From: Scolanthus callimorphus
Taxonomy: Eukaryota > Cnidaria > Anthozoa > Actiniaria > Edwardsiidae
Length of the DNA: 64,000 bases
Reading direction: 5' to 3'
NCBI GenBank assembly: GCA_033964015.1
Contig: CM066919.1
Coordinates: forward strand, 24,623,204-24,687,203
Within the stretch, counting starts at the first letter, position 1. The number at the start of each line of letters is the position of its first letter. The notes below the pieces were generated by a model. That model was not told the origin of the DNA and did not search any database. It saw nothing but the letters and a program-made list of their open reading frames with translations. Positions 33,604 through 46,900 of the stretch are shown piece after piece. A program made the translations under genes and the position numbers.

Positions 33604-36600
33604 AAAAATGACCTCGCCCTTGGCGATAGAGAAAAAGGCAAAAAAGTCAGGAAAAAGTCACATTATCACAAACGAGATGGTTGTTTTACCTTCCGCGCGT
33701 CTTGTAGTCGGCGCTTGCGGTTTTTACCGTTAGATTATTTATACGTTAATTAGTACTCTACCTAGCGCACAAAACCCGTAATGTAATAATGGTTTCATAA
33801 TGCGCTAATTGACTTGCGTACCTATATCTTTAATGCGCTTTGATTTTTTCGATTGAGTTATTTTCGTTTCAGACGTACTAAAAACACAACGGAAACTGTC
33901 GGTTGCGTAATGAGTGTTAAGAATATAACAACTCTTTCAACTGTTATACGTTGATAAATTGCTTTTCTTGTTGAAGTAGCTTTTTCCCCGATGCGCAATA
34001 TTTTGTTGTGAAGTTTTATTCAGGCGTAACTTCTGGGAAAACATCGTAGAAATTGTTTATGAAGAAAGCGGTGCGTTTAATGATGGAAGCTACTAGATGC
34101 CAAGATTAGTCTGGTTCCGCTTTCGATTCAGATACAACGAGGAACTTTTTAAGAGTTGTCCCAATGGCATCGTTATCAAAAGATGGCGAAAAGTTTGCGG
34201 CGCCTTGTGGGATAACAAAAAGCAGAAATCAATACGAGAAAGCACAAACAACTGCTTTGAAGTGCGCACCAAACCTAAGCACCTGAAGGAGAGCAATATA
34301 ATTGAAGTTGCGGTGTAGCCCGCAAGAAAGACAAGCAAGGCAAGTATGATACATGTGGTGACACAGTCAATTACAAATGTATTCGAAAACTTTGCGGGTT
34401 AGTGTGCCGTAATTAAACCTGGATTACACTGTCGGGGTGGATTCCTTTTTTGGCAGATGTGCTTCTCTTTGCAGTTGACGTAGCTCGCCCGGTCCTTATC
34501 CTTTGTTTATTCAGTAGACCAGAGAAAATGTCGTGCGTGATCCGCTGAAAATAGATTCCATTTCGTGTCACATGAACGGCGCTTAACGAATTTTTGCGTC
34601 GCAGTAATTTACAGCCCGATGTCTTTCGCTGGAAACTTGGCGCAATTTTCTTCTTAACCCGCCGACCTGTAAAATTGAAACACCACTGCATCCTGCGGCG
34701 AAACTGGACGAGAAAGACAAGGGTATTTTTCAAGGTAACGGTTTTACTCGCTTTAAAACAGCGGGGATTAGTTTGTATTCACGCAAGCCACACAAATTCA
34801 CGGCGACTAAGTGAAATACTGTTATGATCAAAACACAACAGGAACAAAACTCCAACGCACTGCACTTGCACGCGCCCAGTGAAATAACAAACATCAACAC
34901 ATTCTAGTTGTAACTCAGAATTTATAGACTTTTAGTTTGTCAACGAACTCTTATGTCTCAGTAACTAGGATTACAAAATAAGAAATTGTCGATGGTCGCG
35001 CGCCATCAGGAGTAACTTAACCTTTTTAAGCAGCTGTGATTTTGTAACGTAAAGACTGCCAGCGTTTTCGTTCGGGAAGAAGGTGCTCGATGAGTTATGT
35101 TAAATTTCAGTTATTTGCCCTCGATATTTATGTTCCTACTGTTGAGTCGTCTCACATGAGTGCTCTGAGAGTCGCCTTCTCGTTGGCTGGCGCAACAAAT
35201 ATCTTAACCAATAGCAGCACGATTCTAGACAGTTCGGCTGGCCCGATTCAAACTGGGGGTCTAAGAAATAGAAACGTAGTGCTAGGATCAACTCATTGGC
35301 GTATTGATCCGCTCCGAGGGATAAGATAAACTAACCGTGACAGAGCACAAGTCAAAGGTTTTGTCTGGTTTAATTAATAGGTGCCAAAACCTTACAGAAT
35401 ATCATGCTTTCCAATGACCTACCCTTAGATCTTCTTATAGTACGTCATTATATGGGCCCCGCAAAGAGATGTTTTTCTTTCTGGCTGTTCCCCCGTGTAA
35501 GAACCTGGAACAACTCACAAGCTGCGTTACAAAAGTGTTTAGTAGAACGAATCGTAATGAAAGGACAGCTGAACACAAAGGTGTCCTCTGGGAATGGTTT
35601 TTACACGGCGGATTACCCTTTTCTTCAAATTTCAAATTTTTAATAGTGTAGGTAGCGACTTTATGTTCCAAGTACTGAGTATATTCGTCATCCCATTTGC
35701 GCACGCACTGTAAACCAGAGATTTGGTTGGCAGTCTAAATTAATGGGAAGTTTCTGCATTTTTCTCGAAAGTATGAAATTCTCTATTAGGATCCCGTTTT
35801 CGGTTGTGGTGCTCATATAAGAGCATGAGTGATAATCAGACCGTATTGTGGTATAATCCGAATAGCTCGCGCGACAACTTTTACACATACAATCTCGATA
35901 TTGAGGGAGAGAACCATAAACACTCTGCTTGTGTGAGGTGGCCCTCGTGTCACACAAGATAAAAATGAGAACAAAGCATTTTATAAAGTTATTGAAAAAA
36001 AAAAATCGAACGTGTTTCTGGTTTTAATGATTTCTTGCCCGTCACTCAAACAATCCGTGTCCAATAAAGTTTCGTCCGTTTTAACATGATCTTATAGTTT
36101 TCCGTCATCTTATTGCTCGGTTTCATTCGGTCGTAATCAGTGGCGTTCGATGGATCAGAGTTCTAAATTTGTTTGAATCGCACCTGAAAACCAACACAAC
36201 TTTCCACGTGATTCATCTGCAGATAGCTGGCCTGGGGCCCTTCCCCGAGAATTATCAGGCCCGAAAAACTTACTTATACAGAATAACGTTAGTTTTATCC
36301 CCAAAAAACGGAAAGTTTTCATGAAAAGCTGCTCTCGCGAGATTTTTCGTGTTTTATTTTTTCGCAGAAAATTTCTTTTTCTTATCGTAAACACTGTAAA
36401 TATCCACGAAAAGTTATTTCTAGGTTATTTAAATCAGCAAGGAAGAAAAGTCGAAAAACTTGAATGTGGCCGAGAATTCTCGGGTGTTCGCAAACCGGCG
36501 CCTGGTGTTTTCGAAGCACTTCGACAAGGAAAGCCCGTAGAGATCGGGCACGATCTCATGAGCGAAAGGTCTCGCTAACAAACTTACGCAAATCTTATCA

Positions 36601-38261
36601 GACATACTACACTATACCCGCATATCAGGTGTATGGATGGTTAGTTGTTATAATAGTGTTTACAATCACTTACCAAAATACGTGTACCAAATGATAATAA
36701 GCGAGATTGTATCTCTGAAGGTAATCAGATCTCTGATGTTTACAAGGATCCAGGGCAAACCCTTGTGGCTGGCGAAAGAAAGCGTGGAAGTGTACAATTC
36801 CGAGTTGAATCTTAGAAGCACGCGACGTTTCAAAAAAGTTGTCTAGTGTAGAATGCGCCATTTCCCACTTGCTTTATGAAAAGGTCTTATGAACATTTTT
36901 GAATGTTTCAGCCATAAGCTCAGCGAGTCGCCGCTCGTGGTGCGCTGTTTATGGACACTATGAAACACGGTGCGTAGGTGCCGGAAAAGCGAGCGCAGCG
37001 AAGACCACTTTTCTCTCGTATGTGCGTACGATCGCCAAATATGGACTAAAGCTCTCCACGTTGGTTGACCCTGTTTTTATTCGACCAAAAACATTAACAA
37101 AACAATTCTAGATCTATAGCTAATTTAATTATTTCCTTTAACTGTGAAAACCTGTTAATAGTAATTGCCGTGTTGTTGGTCTTCTTTGTGAATGCCATCG
37201 TGTATAGCAACAAAGCCAATAAGACCATTCTACAGGTTTGACTTTGGATTAACTCAGCTCAAATTCCCATTTTCTTCTCTAAAAATGTTTGAATACTGAA
37301 TATCTTTGCCCCTTCAGAGAACTACAAGAATCATCTTGGTTAAAAAACCATAGTGAAAAGCAGGATATTTGGAAGGTGAGATGCCAAAGACTCCACCCTT
37401 TTGAGTGGTTTACTGTCGTTTGAAGGTATCGATTATTTTTTACCTCGATCAAGGAATGGATAAGGGTTTGACGGTGTTAAACCTGTAAAAGATGATTTTT
37501 TCTGAAGTTTAGAGTACTTACACATGGACGTATCATGATATATTTTTTGAACTGGAATTTTCATAACTCTTATCCTGTTTCCAGTAAAACCATTTTTAGA
37601 ACATTTATTACGTATAAGTGAGAAGGCTTTCATAAAATCTTCGAATAAAACATTTTCAATTACAATTCTTAAGTCTCCAACCGTGTCAGCGATCTTTGAT
37701 ACGTTCCATATTTATAGTTTTATTGGCCTATTATTGTGACCAATTTAGCCAAGAGCTGAAGAAAACAGCTCATAAAAGAGAAAAAATGCGCCTGTTTTGA
37801 CTTGTGGCTTGTTGGCTTGTATTCTACAATCTAAGAGCTTTAAAATGATATATAATACACTGTGTGGCATAAAACCGACCTATCGAAGTTACCCATACCA
37901 TTCGAAAACGGAAACCTCCCCGAATAACCCTTGCCGGTTTCATATCTCAGCGCCTTGGGCGAATCTCGTAATATGAAAATTAGTAGATCCATGTAATAAA
38001 AAAGAACATATGTTCGGTGATAATCGTACCAATGATGTTCGAGTACAGTATACCATTGTTCAAAAAACGGCTCCATATCGTTCATTATTTTGACCTTCGG
38101 TACTACAAACGTGTTCTTTCTTTTTGGTGTGTCGCATGTGGATAAATATAACATTGAGGGATTCGCCCCAAGCACTCGAGTTTATGAATGCAGCCAATGA
38201 ATGACAGAAAGACTAGACAGAGTCAGAAATTAAAAGACACCATTGTCGCGAGAATAACGTT
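33604..38261. other. Intergenic sequence, no gene recognised
   Basis: Several short plus-strand frames (34097-34318, 35404-35643, 36321-36578) have unremarkable composition and no motif I can name. No RNA gene or clear repeat was seen. Confidence 0.45.
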
Positions 38262-38590
38262 TAAAGTTTTTTTTTTCCAAACGTTTTGACAGTAATGTGG
38301 TGTCTATTATGAAGTGTGATGTCTTAACGAAGATAAAGTAACGATTAGGTGTATTATCTGGGATTATGTATTTTCGTTGTAGGTTTTGTGGTATAGGATC
38401 GGTTTTTAGTTTGCACAATGCATCAAAGACTGCGTCGTTGTCTTATTATTCAACGAAAGAGTCATCAACGTTATTGCCTCACTCGTAAAATAACGTTTTA
38501 TCTTCAATGGTGGAATACCCCAGGATCTAAACTTGGGCCCATGTTTTACACACTTGGTCAATTACAGGACCATGTTATTTTATAGAATAT
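38262..38590. repeat. Dispersed repeat, copy 1 (uninterrupted)
   Basis: About 320 bp matching 40877-41565. Shared blocks include GATTAGGTGTATTAT-TGGGATTATGTATT, AGGTTTTGTGGTATAGGATCGG and GCACAATGCATCAAAGACTG. In this copy GAGTCATCAAC joins directly to GTTATTGCCTCACTCG. Confidence 0.85.
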
Positions 38591-38973
38591 CATTTCGTGA
38601 AGAAAACCCTTGTAGCATCTAAAGGGAATAAATTGTAAATCGAAAAGTGGTGTTTGTCCTTAGGTTTAATCTATTTTTAACTTATTCTCGGGGCTCATGA
38701 GTATTATTATAAGAATTTTGAGCTAAAAATAGCACATATTTAGTGTTGGCTGACAGTCCTAATGTGAAAGATTGCCACTCCTAGTAATGGACTCCTGTTG
38801 TCAAACGAGGCACAACGAGTGTTAACCCGCTTCCCCTGAAAACAATACCAGCGGCCGCCACGAGAATAAATTTGTTGCTGATTTATGGTCAGAATTTTAA
38901 TCCTGTCTGCCTAATTCCATGTCCATGTTATTTTGTGGAATCTAAAAGGAGACATACGTTGTTAATTTTTCAG

Positions 38974-39036
38974 ATAACAAGACGTCCGCTGCCATAGAAG
39001 TCGCTTGGCTAGACGTTTTCACAAGTTTGAGAGAAG
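38974..39036 (+). other. Exon-like segment with good splice sites (candidate)
   Basis: The acceptor TTAATTTTTCAG and donor AAG|GTAAGA bound 63 nt. One frame is open (NKTSAAIEVAWLDVFTSLRE). No neighbouring exon or homology is recognised, so this may be an untranslated or decoy exon. Confidence 0.2.
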
Positions 39037-40463
39037 GTAAGAAAACCCTTTTGACACTGATCATTTGTTTTTGGCGAGGGACGCACATCACCGAAAAGCT
39101 AACTTACAAACTTTCACGTTACAACATGACCAAAGAGATTGGTGCCCGCACGAAGTGCGACTTCCCCGATCTTAAATTATAGGAGGATTGTCATTTTATA
39201 AGTCTACTTTTCACCAATGTGTGAAGAGGGCTGTACGCCCTTCAATTTCTAATAAAACTGGAACATTTTTCGTCAGCCATACTGGTTAGTGTTGAAACTC
39301 TTACCGCATCCAATGCGAATAATCCTTCTGAGCGTGTTAACAAAGTTTTGGGGAAAAAATGGCATAAAAGGCATACAGTAAAAAGGCATACAGTAAAAAG
39401 CCACGTATCAAGAACGCAGGATATTTGCCTAAAGCATAGTATTATTTGTCTTGAAAATAAGGAAGGGGTTGACTGGGTTGAAACGGATAGTAATCCTAGC
39501 CTAACAGCAGTTCTTCAAATCCAGGCGGGAACTGCCATATGCGGATTTTTACTGTACCCTACTATACTGGAAATGTATACACGATTTTATCCAACTACCG
39601 TGGTAACGAAATACTATACGGCTGCTAGGTATATCAGTTGTAATAAGCTGGCTTAATAGCCCACCATTTCCTGACACTTCATTGAAAAGTGCTCGTAATA
39701 GTCACCAAAGAACGTTATAAATTCAAGATCCCACCAATTATCAGCTAATTGCACGCGATAATAACACTGCTACCATTACATTGATCACTTGTTAGTCCAC
39801 GAATATGACATATTGAGCAGTTAAACCTTAAGTTCTATTAGTTTTTGTTGCTATTGATATACACCCTCATTTGTCGGAGTATTAAAAATATTACCAGTAA
39901 TCTATAGACTTGCAATGACTAGTAGTGGTGATAAAACTCACTCACTAAGCCATGGTCAAGCGTCATTAATTATCGTCTGCGTCTTTTTGTGTGTGTGGTT
40001 TACCAAGAAATATAAACAATAAAATGTGAGTACTTAATAACATGAAATATATATTTCGTGGCAGATTGTGGGTTGTCCGTCTAGGCTTTTCTATTTATTT
40101 TAAATGTGCTTCGTTCCTCATTCCTCATTTTATTCACCATGTATTGAAAAAATACCAGGTTTGTGTGATTTTTCACGATGATCACTTGAACATTACTTTC
40201 AGAAATAGGCAGGAGCTGTACGCGCGCAGAACACCTAGTACAGTTACCAAACCGTTACAATGTGGCCGGCACGTCGCACCATTTTGATTGGCTGATCAAA
40301 GATTTCGCGCGCTGTGATTGGCTGATTGATTGTGCCTTGGTGTTTTTCAGTCACGCCACAATTTCTACCGCCCTGGATACATAAGTTATCATTGCTTAAT
40401 CCCTGCAGTTTTACTCCTTTCGTGAGAAAGCAACGGACAACTAAAAAAATTAGTATATATAAT
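39037..40463. other. Intergenic sequence, no gene recognised
   Basis: Short open frames only. Confidence 0.45.
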
Positions 40464-40600
40464 AGGACTCCATGCTGTCCAATTAAGAAAAAATGGATGA
40501 TTCAGAGGAACTCCAAAATTGGACGAGGCCGCAGGCCGAGTCCAATTTGGGGTTCCGAGGAATCATCCATTTTTTTCTTAATTGGACAGCATGGAGTCCT
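40464..40600. mobile_element. Fold-back element, about 70-bp arms
   Basis: AGGACTCCATGCTGTCCAAT near 40464 is the reverse complement of the end at about 40600. Complementarity runs almost to the centre (AATTGGAC-GAGGCCG / GAGTCCAATT) with few mismatches and virtually no loop. Confidence 0.85.
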
Positions 40601-40876
40601 GTTATTTATTAATTATATAACATCCATGTTCAAACCCAAACTGTCCAATTTTAGCGTGAACTGTCCAATTAGAGCGCGCGCGATCCAATTAAAAAATAAT
40701 TGGACGATTCAAGAAAAATCGATCTGCCGGCACAATGGGATTTCGAGCTGGCTATATAATTACTTCTGAAATAGGTAAATGAAGTTACTGTTTTGTCATT
40801 TTATCTGAATTTCCTTGCCGAAAGTACACTTACCACATTGCCGCTGTCAAGGTTAAATCAATCTTGATAAGATCGG

Positions 40877-41565
40877 TCGTTTTTCCCCTCAAACATTTTG
40901 ACATTAATCTGGTGTTGTTATTGTAGAGTATGATGTCTTAACGAGGATAAAAAAACGATTAGGTGTATTATGTGGGATTATGTATTCTAGTTGTAGGTTT
41001 TGTGGTATAGGATCGGTTTTAAGTTTGCACAATGCATCAAAGACTGCGTCGTTGTCTTATTATTATTCAATGAAAGAGTCATCGCCTGTTATTGTATACA
41101 CTTAATGACTGCTTCCGAGGGAAACTGCGAGTTTTGTTTTCCCGAGAATCTCGATGTTTCCCGAGACGAAGTCGAGGGAAACATCGAGATTCGAGGGAAA
41201 ACAAAACTCGCTGTTTCCCGAGGGTGCAGTCATTAAGTGTTTTATTATATAGCAAAATGAAAATACGGTAAAAATCATAAAAAATCATCCGCCGAAATTT
41301 CTCGCTCTAGCGATGTCGCCCGCGCGGGCAATAATTTTTTAATTGTAGCCCGCGCGGGCTACATTGGATTTGTAGCCCGCCACGTGACCATGATAGAACC
41401 AATCAGAGCGCACGCTTTGATCGAATAAACACGAGCTATATAATAACCCAAGTTATTGCCTGATTCGTAAAATAACTTTTTATCCTCAATGATGGAATAC
41501 CTCACGATCGAAACTTGGGCCTATTTTTTACTGGTCAATTATTACAAGACCATAGTTAGTTCCTT
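40877..41565. repeat. Dispersed repeat, copy 2, split by a nested insertion
   Basis: Homologous to 38262-38590, in the same orientation. It is continuous to GAGTCATC at about 41082 and resumes at GTTATTGCCTGATTCG from about 41452. The intervening segment is a fold-back element absent from copy 1. Confidence 0.85.
41088..41448. mobile_element. Nested fold-back element with GTTATTATATA termini
   Basis: The outer ends GTTATTGTATA and TATATAATAAC are inverted. Inside, 41099-41168 and 41170-41238 form a long imperfect hairpin (CACTTAATGACTGC.. with ..GCAGTCATTAAGTG). Two copies of GTAGCCCGC and the motif CCCGCGCGGGC lie in the right half. The empty site is seen at 38465. Confidence 0.75.
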
Positions 41566-41630
41566 AAGATAAATAAATTTATTTAGTCAAATCAAGTGGT
41601 CTATTGTCAATGCTGCGTTCTGATTGGCTG

Positions 41631-41670
41631 AGCTACTAGTATAGGCTATAAGTTATAGCCTACTAGTAGC
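41631..41670. repeat. Palindrome
   Basis: GCTACTAGTATAGGCTATAA pairs with TTATAGCCTACTAGTAGC around the centre, a near-perfect 38-40 bp palindrome in a CCAAT-poor AT-rich context. Confidence 0.85.
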
Positions 41671-41765
41671 GAAAAGTGCCGGATTTGAAAGCCAAAAAAT
41701 GGCAAATGACAACAGAAAACGTTTTTGGTTATATAAATTGACCTACAAGTGTGATTTGACTAACT

Positions 41766-41855
41766 AACAATCATTCCTCACGCCCTCATGGCCACTGAGT
41801 CAATAGCTATTGGGCTATTGACTCAGAGCCCATTGGGACTCGAGGAATAATTGTT
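41766..41855. mobile_element. Fold-back repeat, about 42-bp arms
   Basis: AACAATCATTCCTC and CACTGAGTCAATAGC on the left arm pair with GGCTATTGACTCAGAG and GAGGAATAATTGTT on the right. The loop is about six bases. Confidence 0.8.
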
Positions 41856-42295
41856 AAATAGACCTCACTATGGAAGAGCTGTTCCTTATAATATACCTAT
41901 AATTCTATTCCTTTTACTCTTTATTCTTTTTAATCGTTTTCCTTCTTTTTACATGTTCATAGTTCAAAATGAGCGTCACGTTTGATTTAAAACGTGTATT
42001 ACAATACGACAGTAAGTCTGTTCGATTTAAATCGTGAATACAACATGCTAGGAATTTGACAGTACCATAGTCATATCACGATTATGTCTTGCAAACTACA
42101 GAATATTTACGATGATGCCCTTAGGCACGTAAGGATAATTTCTAAGATGGCGCCCCCGATGTACGCCACTGCATTGTTTTCATAGCTCAACTCCCATTTT
42201 GTGCTGTATATTTATTGTATTTTTGGGGCTTCGCGAGGTACGAAAATGCGTATTGGCGAACAGGTAGCAATGCGCCTGGCATTATAGTGAACCTA

Positions 42296-43516
42296 GGGAC
42301 CGTTCATTTTTTATCAGGGAGGGGGGGCTGGTGGAAATGAGGGGGGGTCAGCCAAAAAAATACGCCACTAAAGGGGGGGGGGGTCAGCCAAAAAATACGC
42401 CACTAAAGGGGGGGTCAGCCAAAAAAATACAAGCACATAACAGGGAGGAAACCAAAAGTTTGTATTTTTTACAGCATGCAATATGTTTGTTACATGTTTC
42501 AACTCGCTTATATGTTTCTAATTTCACTCAATACTTAATAAAAATTTCGGCGCGCTTCGCGCGCATGCGGAATTTAACATATAATATGCACTGATAGGCC
42601 TATATATAGGCCTGCCGGGTAGTTCTATGTTTGAAAGAACACACGGTAAGCGTGAGTTCAACGTTTAGTCATTTGGGCCGCGCTTCAAGCAAATGAATAA
42701 TAATAATTTCTTCATTTGCGGAGCGCATGAAAAATATTACCTAAAGGCTCAGGAGCCCTTCACTAGGAGCTTTCATCTAACCTATATAATTAGCGTATTT
42801 CCTGGGCTCCTGACAGGCTTTGTTTACTATACACAAAAAACCATCTACCCTTTTTCTGAGGCTTGATGAAATGCGGTTATCAAAAGTTGGGCGCGCTTCG
42901 CGCGCAAACATTATGTGACCCCCTCTTTATGTAAAATGTCTTCTACTAGGTCAAATCAAAGTTAATCGAGTGGAATGGTTAGGAAACCTGACACCCTGTT
43001 ATTGTACTATCTCTTTGTTCAGTTTTTCTGTGGAATCCTTTTGTCTGTGCACTGTCACGGTACTCATGTCACCTACGCACATCATATGAGCTTGAAACAA
43101 AAGATTGTGCACTCTCAATGTCACGTGATAGCCCCTCTGAACATCCAACCCACGCTATTGTGTTGTTCGCTGTTCGCATTCCCCTCTATAAACTATGGTC
43201 AAATAGGGGACCTGAGGTGGGTGTCACGAAAACGTTCAATAGTCAATAGTTCTGAGGGGGGATCGGTTCCTTAGCTTTGACAAGAAGTAAGAAAAACGTT
43301 AAGAAGAATGAGACTGCATCACTTAGGCAAGAGTCTATCTTACAGGGCAAGCATTTATAAGGGAGGGGGTGGGGGGGGGGGGCACCAGAAAAATACATTG
43401 GATTTTGGGGGGCCACCTAAAAAATACGGACATGAAAGGGGGGGCCACCCAAAAAAATACAGGGTCTCCCCTCATTTCCACCAGCCCCCCCTCCCTGATA
43501 AAAAATGAACGGTCCC
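42296..43516. mobile_element. 1.2-kb DNA transposon with perfect 49-bp terminal inverted repeats
   Basis: Positions 42296-42344 are an exact reverse complement of 43468-43516, starting GGGACCGTTCATTTTTTATC. CTA flanks both sides (42293-42295, 43517-43519), a 3-bp target duplication. Subterminal G-runs followed by TCAGCCAAAAAATACG (left, three copies) and by CCACCCAAAAAAATAC (right) lie in the same orientation at both ends. The hairpin GCGCGCTTCGCGCGC occurs at about 42550 and 42889. There is no transposase, so it is non-autonomous. The 3-bp duplication suggests PIF/Harbinger or CACTA relatives but is not decisive. Confidence 0.88.
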
Positions 43517-43923
43517 CTATTACGAAATATGCTCTGAAGTCTGTTCTGAAATAAATCTTGAAATTTGTTTCTACAAATTGATGATTTCCGCTGTGAAGTT
43601 CTTGTTAATAACAAGAATGTTAATTTTTTGTAATTTTTTGGATTTCTTTGAGAATATTTCTCGTAAGTGATTGGCATGATTGATTAACTACTACGAGATC
43701 ATCTACGTTAAATAAGGACGCTGTACTTTACGGCTTTTATTGTGACCAGACGTTTTGCAAACTGGTGGTTAACGAAGGTATCTATGTTTCTATGCAAGAG
43801 TTTTAACTTGTGCACCGGTGAAATAGAAATTGATTCGAGGAACGAGAGTTTGAATTATCGAGATTGATAGTAAAAAAAGAGTTACTCTAAGAGAAGCAAA
43901 ACCTGCTTTAAATTGTGGTTTGT
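43517..43923. other. Intergenic sequence, nothing recognised
   Basis: No gene or repeat recognised. Confidence 0.45.
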
Positions 43924-43997
43924 CCGAGTTACTGAGGGTTCGAGTTACTGATCGAGGGTTCGAGTTAGTGATTGAGGGTTCGAGTTAGTGAGAGTTA
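43924..43997. repeat. Short tandem repeat GAGGGTTCGAGTTAGTGATC
   Basis: Four to five units of 18-22 bp with the core GTTCGAGTTASTGA. Confidence 0.85.
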
Positions 43998-46900
43998 ACT
44001 CTGTGGCCCAGCGTGAAATGACAGACTCAATCAATATCAATTCAGGGCCATAAAATATTACTTGTGGTACTATACATATATCTTCCGAAATCATCACTTA
44101 TTTATTAAAGGTAAAATGGAGAGTGCAATGCAGCGTTTTAATGCATAAGCATATGCTCTGTTTCTTAGAGCGATATTTCATTTAAACTACCAATCATTAA
44201 ATATTATAATTGATTGCATCAATGCCATACTTTGATGGAAATTGTGTTACTTATTGAGTCGGATAGACAGACAGATTTGACAGATTCTCTGGAAATGTTT
44301 GAAAATAGAAATACTATTGAAATTCTTTTATTACAAAAAAGTCACTTGCGTGGGTTTTTCACCTGCAACCAATCAAGCGGTTTTTTATATATTTTTTCCA
44401 TGAAATAGATAGAGGTAAACCTTAACCCATCTCATGAAAATGATTTGCGATCTATCAATCTATGATAGGGGACGTTGAAGTATGATAGAAAAGGTGTTTT
44501 ACCACAGAAAAAAGAAACAAAACTATCTATTATGGTGTAATATCAAAGTCATCGAGCTATATAGGCTTTGTGTACGATTATTGCAAGCAATATCCATAAT
44601 TTATTTACTGTTATATGACGAGATTTTGCGACACTGAAAAATTCCCGCAGGAGAAGGAAACGTAAAATCTTTATTATGTGTTTTAAAGCCAGTTATAGGC
44701 GAACATTGATTAAGGTAAATCCTTAATTCAAAAATCGCACTTTTTTTAAAAACACTTGGCATATAATGAGCCGGAACGCTAGCCAGTCGCGCATTGTTTT
44801 TGTTATCATATTCCAGCCAGCTAGGGCGGTTCAAACATTTCTGTTTTGAATTTCTTCCCTGTCTCTGCCATTTTGAATCAGTAAAGTCAATCAAAAAAGC
44901 AAAATACGCCTAGTGTCGACATCAAGTCTTAAACACTGTTTGCATGGTCCTAATGAGCCGGATGGCGATTCTTTTTCAAGAAGACCATGTTTGCGCGTTT
45001 TTAGATAGTACACTCAAGGCGGCATCGTATTTGAAATCTGAGACTGGCATGGTCCACTCTCGTTATAAATCACCACTACAGTTGACAGCAGTTTCGTGGT
45101 GCTATTAATAATAATACTCCAGCAAATACAGGGCTGTAATTTTACCCTCCGAGGGATGTGGTTTTAATAGAAAATCCCGCCGCAGGTGTGTTCTCGTTTC
45201 CTTATCAACAAACAATAACATTAATAACAAGCAAAAGAGTCGCCGACTGACTGAGCTCGAGGCCCGCTTACTGTTATGAACCTTGCAATTGCTGCGTTCA
45301 CATGTTGAACTGTCGCTAATCCATCTTACACAAATCGCGTATTGGAATACCTTAGACATGGTTGCCGTGATTATGGGATATCCCACACAAGGAAACCCTT
45401 CAAAGTGAGTTCATATCAATGAGAGATTTGAAAGAAAATCAAATTGAGTCGCTGTGAGTGCCAAGATTTTTGTCAATCTTCAAAGATCGGGCTTTGACTC
45501 CTCGCACACCAGGTATGAGTAAAACTATCTTAAAATCAGTTATAAATTCTTTGCTCAACTTTCGTGATAGCAATTCTTGCTCTTTCTCAAGTGACGATTT
45601 AATATTTGCTTTTCTCTTGAAATTTCAGGGTCATTTAGCAGTTATTTTCTTTCACAAATACTTGCAAATTGAAATTTTTCTGCAATTTCACGCCAAGTAC
45701 CTTGTTTGGTGCTATTTACCATGTTTCTGTTTCAAAACAACTGAGGGTGAAATTGTTTTTCTCTAACTTGTTACCTCCTGGAGAAACTCTTCTGTTCTGA
45801 AATTTAATGTTTTTATTTTATTTTCCTATATATTATCCAGTATCGTTTTTAATCAATTCATATGTCAGCAATGTTTCTTTATTCGTTGATATCGTAAAAA
45901 GGCTTATTCCTTGCACAAAACTTACATCTCGACTGCGTTGCAGATTTTTAAAGCGATGTGAGTTTTCATTATATATATATTTTAGAAGAACGCCCTCTCT
46001 CTATAATATTTAAAGTGCTTTCAGTTTTGTAACAATGCATACTCTACTTTGTCCACTTTTGCCCTAGCAATGCCCTAGAAATGAGAAAGAAAATCGTTAT
46101 CAGTGCTGTCAAAAAATCGATGTTTGGACGTATTTTGCACAAAAGAAACCGAATTTCTGATCAATCTTTGAGATTTCGTCTGATAAGAACTGCAAATTAG
46201 AATAGAGAAATTTGCAAACTAATTGATTCCGCTGGTTCTTCTGATGTTTCTCTCTCCGGACGTTTACAGATTACTACAATAAGAAAGTTAGTCAACATTT
46301 TTTGCGGCATGTAAAAGAAACTATGATTAGAATATGATGCACTCTTCCTTTAACCGATTTTCGATTGAAAAACTAAGTCAATTTTACTCGACAATCCAAT
46401 CCATTATAAATAATAACGAATTTTTAGGATTAAGAAAGTACGTAATTTAAAATAATCCTTGTCGTGATTTGAGTACAGATCAAATCGGACATTTTAAATT
46501 TCTACTGTCAATAATTGATGAAGAATGTTAAAATTTCTGCTTTATTTATTGCTCAAAATCCTATAAATGTGCTACATCAGTAATTATTTCTACGTGAAAT
46601 ATATTTAAAACATGCTTGGTGGAAATTAAAAGCCTTAACCCTTTTACATCTGTCTGAATAGGTAACATTTCCGACATTTCGGTTTTTTGTTGCCAGCCAA
46701 GTATAAACTATTAGTCTAGCCTATTCTACTTCATTAGAACTCTTCACGTGCGTCCAAAACAGAACACATGATCACTCGGCTTCTAGAATCTTTGATCAAC
46801 CACATGCCCTCGGCTCTCAAGAGCTCTGGGCTACAGGAATCCCTAATCAGGACTATCCATTACATCAATCAATTTACAATATTGAAAGTTTACCTTTAAA

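Noticed and set aside
34097..34318. 73-codon plus-strand frame with basic composition
   Set aside because: No recognisable homology, no promoter or splice support; kept only as part of the intergenic description.
40042..43554. Assorted frames of 60-147 codons
   Set aside because: They lie over fold-back elements, G-rich transposon ends or AT-rich spacer and have no domain signature.
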